Shown here: positions 1-5,648 of the stretch, piece by piece
Numbering within the stretch: position 1 is the first letter of the stretch
Layout: each line of letters opens with the position of its first letter
Assembly (NCBI GenBank): GCA_025928215.1
Contig: JAICJW010000119.1
Location: 1 to 11,112, forward strand
Length of the DNA stretch: 11,112 nt
Direction of reading: 5' to 3'
Source of the DNA: Chloroflexia bacterium
GTDB taxonomy: Bacteria; Chloroflexota; Chloroflexia; Thermomicrobiales; JALYUS01
Position numbers and translations under genes: made by a program
Notes under the pieces: generated by a model
The model's input: the letters and a program-made list of their open reading frames with translations, nothing else
Database searches by the model: none
Told to the model about the DNA's origin: nothing

Positions 1-142
1 CGCGCACGTGGGCGGGGGCTCTTACCGCGGTTATCGGCGGGGGGGCGCGCGGGGCCGCTCCGGCGCGGCAATTGTGCCGGTTCTGCACTCCCCCGGCGGG
101 TACGCGCCGCTCGCTCTTTGGCTGCTGTCGCTCGCTCGCCAT
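1..142 (-). CDS. Possible N-terminal part of an unidentified gene, cut by the left edge
   Basis: An ATG at 140-142 opens a minus-strand frame without stop codons to the left edge, about 47 codons. It begins three bases after the stop codon of the ATPase gene, and a purine-rich AAGGGAG lies about 11 bases upstream, so it could be the third gene of the MerR-ATPase operon. The visible residues are hydrophilic, rich in Arg, Ala and Pro, and start MASERQQPKSERR. I recognise no domain. In DNA this rich in GC an open frame of this length can arise by chance, so the call rests mainly on position. Confidence 0.35.
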   Translation of the reverse strand, partial: MASERQQPKSERRVPAGGVQNRHNCRAGAAPRAPPPITAVRAPAHVR

Positions 143-145
143 CGC

Positions 146-973
146 TTATGCCACTCCCTTGAAGACGCGCGTCTCGATCACCGCCGCCGCCAGTTCCGCA
201 TTCACGGTCGGGTGGCCGAGGAAGACCGCCTCGACGAGGCAGTCGGCACAGAAGTTCGTGATCGCGCGCGGGATGCCGCGCGATGCCTCGTGGATGACAT
301 CCACCGCTTCCTCATCGAAGATCCGGTGCCCATGCGGCAGCCCGGCGACCGTCAGGCGGTGCGCGATCAGCCCGGCTGTGTCGCGCCGATTGAGCGGATT
401 GAGTTTGTGATCCATGCCGACCCGCTGGGCAAGGTTCCGTTTGCGAACGATTTTGTCCTCCAATTCGTTCTGGGCGAAGATGACGACGTTGATCAGCTTG
501 GCCGTCGGCGTCTCAAACGAGAGGAACGTGCGCAAGATCTCCAACTGCGCACCGGAGAGATTCTGCCCCTCATCAATGACGAGCAGCACGCGCCGCCCCT
601 GGACATGCATCGTTTCGAGGAACTGAAGGAACTGATTCGTGTATTCGAGGCCGCTGCGGCCGTCCGGCCGGAGGCCGAACTGCGTCAGCACGCCGCGTAG
701 GAACTGCACGTCCGTCCGGCAGTCCCGCGGGTTGTTGATGATGGCGATCTCGAAGGCGGAGTCGCGCTGCAACTCGGTGAGGAGGGCGACCTTGATCGTT
801 GTCTTGCCGTAGCCAATATCGCCGAGGATGATCGCCAGGCCGCGCTGCAACTGGATCGCCAGTTTCAGCCGCTCGTAGCAGTCCTCGTGGCCGAGCGTCT
901 TGTAGAACATCTGCGGGTCCGGCGTCGTGCCGAATGGCTCGCGCTCCAGCCCAAAGAACTTGTAATACGTCAC
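146..973 (-). CDS. ExeA/GspA-like AAA+ ATPase (TnsC/TniB-like fold)
   Basis: This 275-residue protein starts with the ExeA hallmark 'YYKFFGLEREPFGTTPDP' at residues 3-20. A Walker A motif (GDIGYGKTT, 51-59), a Walker B motif (VLLVIDEGQ, 129-137), a sensor-1-like Asn-containing strand (around 162-169) and a sensor-2-like SRGIPRAIT (231-239) follow in the expected order. It lacks the transmembrane segment and peptidoglycan-binding tail of true ExeA secretion proteins, so it should be a soluble ATPase. Relatives serve secretion or pilus assembly, or act as ATP-dependent target selectors in transposition (TnsC, TniB). The GTG start at 971-973 is preceded by GGAGGG at about 9 bases and lies four bases after the MerR stop codon, which implies translational coupling. 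The family call is firm. Its job here is not determined: no pilus, secretion or transposase gene is visible. Confidence 0.88.
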   Translation of the reverse strand: MTYYKFFGLEREPFGTTPDPQMFYKTLGHEDCYERLKLAIQLQRGLAIILGDIGYGKTTIKVALLTELQRDSAFEIAIINNPRDCRTDVQFLRGVLTQFGLRPDGRSGLEYTNQFLQFLETMHVQGRRVLLVIDEGQNLSGAQLEILRTFLSFETPTAKLINVVIFAQNELEDKIVRKRNLAQRVGMDHKLNPLNRRDTAGLIAHRLTVAGLPHGHRIFDEEAVDVIHEASRGIPRAITNFCADCLVEAVFLGHPTVNAELAAAVIETRVFKGVA

Positions 974-977
974 GCCA

Positions 978-1328
978 TTAACCCTCCCCTCCCCGGTTCA
1001 ACCGCGCCTTGATCGCCTTGAGGCCAATCCCGCGCGCGCGCCACTCGATCACCTGCCGGAGTAGCGCGAGTTCGCTGTCATCGAAGAGCAGATAGCCGCT
1101 CTCCGTGCGCGCCGTCGGCTGGATGACGCCCGCGCGCAGGTAGAAATCCATCGCGGTGCGCGGCACGCCGGTCGCGGCACGGAGATCGGCGGTCATGTAG
1201 AAACGGCGGAGGGGCACAGGTGGCGGGGGAACAGGCAGTGGCGTCGGCTCGCCGAAAAGCGCGCGCTGTCGTGGCTCAATCCGGACCAGATTGCCCCCAT
1301 CTTCGATGTGCCGCTCCCGCTCGACCAT
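978..1328 (-). CDS. MerR-type winged-helix DNA-binding protein without effector domain
   Basis: This 116-residue protein has a polar N-terminal arm and a Pro-rich linker (residues 28-40), followed by a MerR-like helix-turn-helix (about 43-110). The core pattern is 'TADLRAATGVPRTAMDFYLRAGVIQP', split here over residues 46-71, then TESGYLLFDD (75-84) and a final helix ending IGLKAIKARL. The chain stops right after the DNA-binding domain. The long dimerisation helix and ligand-binding domain of classical MerR regulators are missing. The ATG at 1326-1328 has an AGGA-type ribosome site seven bases upstream. The stop codon lies four bases before the ATPase start, so the two are almost certainly co-transcribed. 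The protein may be a local regulator or a DNA-binding adaptor for the ATPase; the second idea is inference from context. Confidence 0.82.
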   Translation of the reverse strand: MVERERHIEDGGNLVRIEPRQRALFGEPTPLPVPPPPVPLRRFYMTADLRAATGVPRTAMDFYLRAGVIQPTARTESGYLLFDDSELALLRQVIEWRARGIGLKAIKARLNRGGEG

Positions 1329-1479
1329 CTCGCCATCCTTCCGTGAAACACTTTGCCGCGACCCACCCGCACGACACTCTCTTGTGTCAACCCGTCACAC
1401 TTCGGCTGATACAATCCGGGCGGGATTGGTATGCAGACGCAGAGTACACGTACACTCAGTGTAGCGTCCGTTGCGCGGC

Positions 1480-1509
1480 TTGACAACTCTCGTATCCTGA
1501 TGCGCTAAT
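1480..1509 (+). promoter_or_regulatory. Weak sigma-70-like promoter candidate with no evident gene
   Basis: A perfect TTGACA -35 box (1480-1485) is followed after 18 bases by GCTAAT (1504-1509), which matches the -10 consensus at four of six positions. No credible plus-strand gene follows: the next genes read the other way. If active, it would produce a non-coding transcript running through the nested inverted repeat and antisense to the lamin-tail gene. It may also be chance. Confidence 0.22.
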
Positions 1510-1621
1510 CACGACGATCTCTGTACTATCCGTACGGCGCTTTTGCCGCATTGGGACGCTCTGCAACGGCGTTCCGTCCGGCCTCGACGACCGTGGAGCG
1601 CCCACGCCTTATTGCACGGTA

Positions 1622-1670
1622 GGCACAGAACGTACACCTAATGAATGAGTATCACTCATATTTGTGTGCC
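1622..1670. repeat. Nested inverted repeat, possible operator or hairpin
   Basis: Outer arms GGCACA (1622-1627) and TGTGCC (1665-1670) enclose inner arms ATGAGT (1645-1650) and ACTCAT (1654-1659), which are separated by only three bases. The inner 15-base unit has the size and symmetry of a TetR-type operator. The outer arms would let a transcript fold a larger hairpin. No U tract follows on either strand, so a standard terminator is less likely. It sits about 125 bases beyond the stop of the lamin-tail gene and about 300 bases before the MerR start. Confidence 0.5.
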
Positions 1671-1792
1671 TGTTGGGAAGCATTATGTCATGTTGGTCGG
1701 GCGTGCTACGCCGCACGGATAGAGGGTGGGTATGGTTGACCGAGCGGGTAGTGCTGGTGGCGGGCGAAGGACCGGCCGCGCGGGATCATTGG

Positions 1793-3103
1793 CTAGGGAT
1801 ACGGGTACGAGTCAACCAGGATACCGGAGGCATCGCGCAATGTCAGGGTTTCCGGGCCGGTGTTGTCGAGGACGCCCGTAGATTGGCCCCAGTACCTTGC
1901 GGTCGCGCTATCCGTCCCCTTCCCCGTGAAGAGCGTCACCTGCCCATCTACGGGCAGGCTGAACGCGCCGAAGGTATAGACATGTCCGCGCGTGTCGCGC
2001 AGCGTCCAGCCCGTCATATCGAGGGTGGCGGACGACCCATTGAGGATGACCACGGTCTCATCATTCGGATTGTTGCTCGTCGCGTCGCCATCGTACGTGA
2101 CATCCACGATCAGGGCGGCGAGCGTCGTCGCCTCAGCCGGTGGCGTCGGTGTCTCGGTTGATACTGTGGCAGTCGGCGGAAGGGTGGGCGAAGGTGTCGG
2201 GGTCGGGGGAATGGCGAGAAAGGCGCGCCAGGCGCGGTACTGGAGGCCGACATTGCCCGCCTCAACCGTGAAGCCGGGCGGGTTACCGGGGGTATACGTC
2301 AAGGCCCGCCGCTCGAAGATTTGGATCAGGACGGCACGCTCCTGCCCCGCGACGCGCACCGTGCTCCAATATGCTTCCGTGACCGGGAAACCAGTAGCGT
2401 AGAAGGGCGAGCGGAAGAGCGGTTCCGTCGCGCCGCCATCCACAACGCCACTGCTCGTCATGAAGGACCAGAAGACATCGGCGACGGTGTGCTTCGTCTC
2501 GGGTACATAGTGTTGCGCGGTCGCCTTCCCTGCCCGCGTGGGGTCATCGGTGACCCGTCCGTCCCGCGCGATGGTCGCGGTGATCGGTGCCCCGCCGGTG
2601 AGGGCGGGAGCGCTGCGGAGGGGGGTGAAACTGGCGTAGGTTGGGCCGGTCGGGTCGTCGAGATCCCCCGCGACATTGACCGCCGCCGGGGCATGCGTTT
2701 CGAAGAAGGCATCGCCGAGTTGGACATTGCCGGTCAGCATCTCCGTCGCCAGCAGGCCGTTCGTGACATAAAACGGGTTTGTGGGATCGGCTTGCGGATT
2801 GGTCAGTTCCATCCGGCTCTTGTCGAAATACTGGACGAGGCGCATGCCGCCGGGAGCATCACGATACGGCTCGATGAGCGCGCCGGTACGCGGCTCCGGT
2901 CCCCAGATCCACGTCCGGGTCACGGCCCCGCTGCTCACCGGCCCATCCGTTCGTGCCCACGTCCGCGCGAACGCGGGGTCAGCAAAGGTCGCCGCAGAGG
3001 TGCGATATGTCGCATCGAGCGCGCCGATCCCGCCTGCCAGCAGCACGAATCCAACGATCACCCAGCACAAGACTCGCTGTCGCATCATCACTCCCGGAAT
3101 CAT
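1793..3103 (-). CDS. Secreted Chloroflexota-type surface protein with C-terminal lamin-tail domain
   Basis: This 436-residue protein has a hydrophobic signal segment at about residues 10-30, so it should be exported. Residues about 40-298 form a domain with the signatures 'VQYFDKSRMEL' (90-100), 'FYVTNGLLATEM' (111-122), 'PTYASF' (154-159) and 'ERRALTYTPGNPPGF' (264-278), which I recognise from exported Chloroflexota proteins. A Pro/Thr-rich linker (299-326) joins it to a beta-rich lamin-tail (LTD) domain (329-436) containing 'NPNDETVVILNGSS' and 'DMTGWTLRD'. Bacterial LTD domains usually occur on extracellular proteins, often with nucleases or adhesion modules; no enzyme domain is visible here. 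The start at 3103 has GAAGG six bases upstream. ATG codons at 3088 and 3085 are alternatives, the latter with GGGAG five bases upstream. Exact function unknown. Confidence 0.85.
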   Translation of the reverse strand: MIPGVMMRQRVLCWVIVGFVLLAGGIGALDATYRTSAATFADPAFARTWARTDGPVSSGAVTRTWIWGPEPRTGALIEPYRDAPGGMRLVQYFDKSRMELTNPQADPTNPFYVTNGLLATEMLTGNVQLGDAFFETHAPAAVNVAGDLDDPTGPTYASFTPLRSAPALTGGAPITATIARDGRVTDDPTRAGKATAQHYVPETKHTVADVFWSFMTSSGVVDGGATEPLFRSPFYATGFPVTEAYWSTVRVAGQERAVLIQIFERRALTYTPGNPPGFTVEAGNVGLQYRAWRAFLAIPPTPTPSPTLPPTATVSTETPTPPAEATTLAALIVDVTYDGDATSNNPNDETVVILNGSSATLDMTGWTLRDTRGHVYTFGAFSLPVDGQVTLFTGKGTDSATARYWGQSTGVLDNTGPETLTLRDASGILVDSYPYP

Positions 3104-3136
3104 TCCAAGCCTTCTGTACGGACACTTTCCTTCCCT

Positions 3137-3165
3137 ATCGTACCCGATCGTGGGCCTGCCGTGAA
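3137..3165 (-). promoter_or_regulatory. Promoter of the lamin-tail protein gene
   Basis: On the minus strand a -35 box TTCACG (3165-3160) and a -10 box TACGAT (3142-3137) are separated by exactly 17 bases. Each matches consensus at four of six positions. Transcription would start near 3130 and give a leader of about 27 bases that includes the GAAGG ribosome site. It lies in the 88-base divergent gap shared with the hydrolase gene, for which no clear promoter was found. Confidence 0.45.
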
Positions 3166-3191
3166 CGGCGGCGGTGCGGTATGCTGCGGGA

Positions 3192-4349
3192 ATGGAAGAA
3201 TTGCCGTCCGCGCCGATCGTGCGCCGCCTCCCCCTCGCGGTCTCAATAGGCAACCGGCTCATCTCCCCGGATCTGATTGACCACGCGTTCCAGTGGCGGG
3301 GGGCGACGTGGCTGGCGAACGGCGTCCTCGACCGGCTCGTGCCCGTGGGATTGCCGCGCGCGGAGGGCGGGGCGACGCTCGCGCGAATCCGCTCATGGGC
3401 CGCTTGGCCCGAAGGATGGTCCGACCTCGCCGATGCATACCTGCACGCGGCGGACGGCGCGCGCGATCCCATCGCGCGGCGCGATGCCCTGCGTGCCGCC
3501 GCGCTCGCCGTCCATGCCGCGCAGTTGCTCGTCTACGAACCAATGGAGCGGAAACGCGCCCTCGCGCATCGTGCCGCCATGCTCTATCGCCTCGTCGCGC
3601 CGCTCCGCGATCCGCCGAGTGAGCGCGTGGAGTTGACGTTCCGGGGGGCGAGCATACCCGGCTATCTCTCACTGCCATATGATGCCTCGCCATCTCAACC
3701 CGTACCACTCGTGCTCTTTTTCAATGGCGGCAGCACGGTCAAGGAGGAGTTGGACGGCTGGCGAGAGCCGTTCCTCGCGGCGGGCCTGGCGACGCTCGCG
3801 CTCGATAATCCCGGTACTGGCGAGACGTGGGATGCGGTGCGCTACACGCCGAATCAGGGCGCGCTACTAGCCGATGTCCAGCGTCTTGTCGCCGGACGAC
3901 CGGCGCTCGATGGGCGGATCGCGCTGGTTGGCGTGAGCCTCGGTGGAATGCTCGCGGTTCATCTTGGGGCGGAGTTCCCGGGTCTCGCCGCTGTCGTGAC
4001 GATCACGACCCCCTTCGAGCCGGCCGCGTACATCACGCGGATGCCGCCGCTGACCCAGTGGGAGGTCGTCCATGTGACGGGCTTTCCGATGGATTGCCAG
4101 CCCTACCTCTGCGCGGCGATGGGTCTCGCGCGTGTCGTGCCCCACCTCCGTATGCCGCTTCTGGTCGTTGGGGCGGGCAAGGATCGCGTCGTGCCGCCCG
4201 ATGAATCGCGCCGCCTCTACGACGCTGCCACTCCGTCTCGCACCCTCCACTGGTACCCGCGCGCCAGCCATTGCTGCTTTTCACACCTCGAAACAATGCT
4301 CGCGAACACCGCCCACTGGCTCCAACGAGTGCTAAGGACGAAGGACTAA
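3192..4349 (+). CDS. Alpha/beta hydrolase with helical N-terminal cap (FrsA / DHPON-hydrolase-like)
   Basis: A 385-residue hydrolase. An N-terminal helical region (about 1-140) precedes the alpha/beta fold, as in 2,6-dihydroxypseudooxynicotine hydrolase and FrsA-like enzymes. The fold shows an oxyanion loop (FFNGGST, 176-182), the nucleophile elbow GVSLGG with Ser249, the acid Asp331 in 'GAGKDRVVPP', and the base His360 in 'ASHCCF'. All catalytic residues are present, so it should be active, probably on C-C or ester bonds of a small organic substrate that the sequence does not reveal. There is no signal peptide. ATG 3192 is preferred for its conserved-looking N-terminus; a GTG at 3174 is an in-frame alternative. 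Neither has a strong ribosome site. The last residues (RTKD) and the stop codon lie inside the heptamer array. Confidence 0.85.
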   Translation: MEELPSAPIVRRLPLAVSIGNRLISPDLIDHAFQWRGATWLANGVLDRLVPVGLPRAEGGATLARIRSWAAWPEGWSDLADAYLHAADGARDPIARRDALRAAALAVHAAQLLVYEPMERKRALAHRAAMLYRLVAPLRDPPSERVELTFRGASIPGYLSLPYDASPSQPVPLVLFFNGGSTVKEELDGWREPFLAAGLATLALDNPGTGETWDAVRYTPNQGALLADVQRLVAGRPALDGRIALVGVSLGGMLAVHLGAEFPGLAAVVTITTPFEPAAYITRMPPLTQWEVVHVTGFPMDCQPYLCAAMGLARVVPHLRMPLLVVGAGKDRVVPPDESRRLYDAATPSRTLHWYPRASHCCFSHLETMLANTAHWLQRVLRTKD

Positions 4350-4394
4350 GAAGGGCCGAACCCATTTAGTCCTCAGTCCTTCGTCCTTCGCCCT
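4332..4394. repeat. Tandem heptanucleotide repeats in inverted orientation
   Basis: The right half is a 7-base tandem array: TAGTCCT, CAGTCCT, TCGTCCT, TCGCCCT (4367-4394). The left half holds the same unit in reverse complement: CTAAGGA, CGAAGGA, CTAAGAA (4332-4352). The array overlaps the end of the hydrolase gene and touches the end of the convergent DinB gene. It resembles the short heptanucleotide tandem repeats known from heterocystous cyanobacteria and seen between genes in other phyla. Confidence 0.8.
4334..4388. terminator. Bidirectional hairpin between convergent hydrolase and DinB genes
   Basis: AAGGACGAAGGACT (4334-4347) and AGTCCTTCGTCCTT (4375-4388) are perfect 14-base complements around a 27-base loop. 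A shorter competing stem, AGGACTAA (4342-4349) with TTAGTCCT (4366-4373), is possible because of the 7-base periodicity. It occupies the only gap between two convergent genes, so it is a natural two-way terminator. There is no long U tract, so its strength is uncertain. Confidence 0.6.
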
Positions 4395-4905
4395 ATCCCC
4401 GCGCGCTGGCAATCGCGGCGGCGACCTGATCGAGGTGCGTGCGGTCGTGGTTACGCATGTCGGCCATCCGCTGGAGGGTACGCTCGCCGTAGGTCGGATG
4501 GACGCCGGTGCGGGCGAGTTCGTGCGGCCGGAGGCCCTCCAGCAGCGAGGTAATGAGATCCCGTTCCCGCTTCATGAACTCGAGGGCGTCGGTGCTGGTG
4601 AGCGCTTGATAATTCGCTTCACGGACGCGTGCATCCGGCTCATAGGCGGGCAATTGGGGGTTCTCCTCCATCAAGATCGCGTTGAACCGCTCGGTCCGGT
4701 TGAAGGCGTCAAGGTCGCCGAGATGGCAGACGATCTCCACGGCGGACCACTCCCCCGCCGCTGGGCGATGATGGAGGGTCTCCTCATTCTCCGGTGCGAA
4801 GAGCATCGCGAAGGCATCCGGCGCGTCGTGCAACTCCGTGATGATCGTCTCGATCTCGTTTTCGTTTCCGGTTGCTCCCGGTGCGTTGGGCGACATCTCC
4901 TGCAT
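4393..4905 (-). CDS. DinB-family four-helix metal-dependent protein
   Basis: A 170-residue protein of the DinB/YfiT-like superfamily. The typical pattern 'RPAAGEWSAVEIVCHLGDLD' spans residues 47-66, with metal ligand His61. The second signature, 'RNHDRTHLDQV' (151-161), supplies His153 and His157 in the HxxxH arrangement, completing the three-histidine site. Members are often thiol-dependent transferases (bacillithiol or mycothiol S-transferases) or are of unknown role; this family name does not imply DNA repair. The ATG at 4903-4905 is chosen because AAGGAG (4918-4913) lies exactly seven bases upstream; a TTG at 4926 is less likely. A weak TTTCTC-17-TACGAT pair (-10 at 4955-4950) could be its own promoter, or it may be read with the two small membrane genes upstream. 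Confidence 0.85.
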   Translation of the reverse strand: MQEMSPNAPGATGNENEIETIITELHDAPDAFAMLFAPENEETLHHRPAAGEWSAVEIVCHLGDLDAFNRTERFNAILMEENPQLPAYEPDARVREANYQALTSTDALEFMKRERDLITSLLEGLRPHELARTGVHPTYGERTLQRMADMRNHDRTHLDQVAAAIASARG

Positions 4906-4986
4906 CTGGCGACTCCTTTTCGTCAAGATTCCGGCGTTTCGTGTGGCGTATCGTACCGGATTGCGCGTCCGAGAGAAAGCCGTTCA

Positions 4987-5232
4987 TCAGCGCGGACGGT
5001 CGGGGTCAGGATCGGTTTCATCGGCATGGGCCGCCCGCCGGACGCGCGAAACCGCACGCACGATTGACGCCACGGCGGCATAGCCGATCAACGCGACGCA
5101 GAGCAGGCCGAGAAAGACCAGTAAGAACCGGCTCAGGAAGGTGTCGAAAACGGCGGCGAAGATCAGCAGCCCGAAGAAGAAGACGAGCATCGTGACGAGC
5201 GCGAAACCGCGCCAGCCCCGCTCGTCGTTCAC
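4987..5232 (-). CDS. Small two-helix membrane protein, unknown function
   Basis: An 81-residue protein with two hydrophobic helices at about residues 11-31 and 36-58, then a short charged tail with 'SRVRRAA' followed by acidic 'DETDPDPD'. The GTG start (5232-5230) overlaps the TGA of the preceding small gene in a four-base GTGA, a strong sign of translational coupling and of both being real genes. I recognise no family. The two short helices joined by a tight turn suggest a membrane hairpin with both ends on the same side. The following DinB gene starts 81 bases downstream. Confidence 0.65.
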   Translation of the reverse strand: MNDERGWRGFALVTMLVFFFGLLIFAAVFDTFLSRFLLVFLGLLCVALIGYAAVASIVRAVSRVRRAAHADETDPDPDRPR

Positions 5233-5432
5233 AGCGGGAGGACTGCCGCGAGCAGGGCGACGAGCGCCCAGAGGAGCACGATAACGCTCGCGAGGACGAG
5301 CCAGATAAGCAAACACCCGAGCGCGCACGCTCCGGCGATCTCGCCCGCGCCGAACAGCCCCGTGCCGATCAGCGCATCCTTCGCCGCCTTGCTGGTCACC
5401 GCACCCTTGATCGAACGCATTCCACTCTTCAT
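5229..5432 (-). CDS. Very small single-helix membrane protein, unknown function
   Basis: A 67-residue protein starting MKSGMRSIKGAVTSKAAKDA, with a Gly/Ala-rich middle and one long hydrophobic helix at about residues 37-66 reaching the C-terminus. It is the first gene of an overlapping pair; its TGA is shared with the GTG start of the next gene. Neither ATG at 5432 nor ATG at 5420 has a good ribosome site, so the start is uncertain by four residues. The positively charged N-terminus predicts an inside N-terminus. The pair diverges from the repeat-rich membrane protein at 5649, across a 216-base gap. Family not recognised. Confidence 0.6.
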   Translation of the reverse strand: MKSGMRSIKGAVTSKAAKDALIGTGLFGAGEIAGACALGCLLIWLVLASVIVLLWALVALLAAVLPL

Positions 5433-5453
5433 GCCGGAAGGATACCACGAAGT

Positions 5454-5482
5454 TTGACGCGCGGTAGGGTGGCGCGTACACT
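5454..5482 (+). promoter_or_regulatory. Sigma-70-type promoter for the repeat-rich membrane protein
   Basis: TTGACG (5454-5459, five of six to consensus) and TACACT (5477-5482, four of six) are separated by exactly 17 bases. Transcription from about 5489 would leave an untranslated leader of roughly 160 bases before ATG 5649. The leader contains a small CACCA/TGGTG palindrome (5552-5562). The promoter lies close to the start of the divergent small membrane gene, so the two units could influence each other. Confidence 0.55.
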
Positions 5483-5648
5483 GTCCTTGTCCGTACTCTC
5501 GTTGTGCATGATTGGGCGCGTTTTCCTTTGTCGCGGTGGGATGGCAATGTGCACCACTGGTGAGGAGCGAAACGCCCGGATAGTCGCAGCGAGTAGCATG
5601 CGGTGTGGAGGGGCAGCGCGACCGCGCGCATAGAGGGAGGCACCGACA

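Larger units (their letters stand above)
1329..1792. other. 464-base gene-free region between the MerR operon and the lamin-tail gene
   Basis: No convincing coding region was found on either strand, and no tRNA or rRNA signature was seen. The stretch holds a nested inverted repeat (1622-1670), a weak plus-strand promoter-like pair (1480-1509), a small CGTGG/CCACG hairpin (1592-1606) and a GTACAC direct repeat near 1445-1455. It must contain the promoter of the MerR-ATPase operon. A minus-strand TTGACA occurs at 1390-1385, but it has no acceptable -10 box at normal spacing, so that promoter is not placed. The composition is noticeably less GC-rich than the surrounding genes. Confidence 0.6.

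Noticed and set aside
8..700. Long plus-strand open frame opposite the ATPase gene
   Set aside because: It is antisense to a protein with all AAA+ motifs. Its sequence has no recognisable domain and the length reflects high GC content.
146..1328. Type V-K CRISPR-associated transposon (TnsC plus MerR-type regulator)
   Set aside because: ATPase length and a MerR neighbour are suggestive, but the N-terminus is plainly ExeA-like and there is no TnsB, TniQ, Cas12k, CRISPR repeat or transposon end in the window.
1664..3280. Several plus-strand open frames over the lamin-tail gene
   Set aside because: They run antisense to a protein with clear domain structure and are Arg/Gly-rich in the way of antisense frames. 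The start region at 1664 has no ribosome site.
3104..3472. Upstream extension of the lamin-tail protein into the hydrolase region
   Set aside because: The extension lies before the signal peptide and overlaps the divergent hydrolase gene. Starts at 3103 or 3088 place the signal segment properly.
4435..5067. Plus-strand open frame across the DinB gene
   Set aside because: It is antisense to the DinB frame, whose three metal-binding histidines are all present and whose ribosome site is strong.
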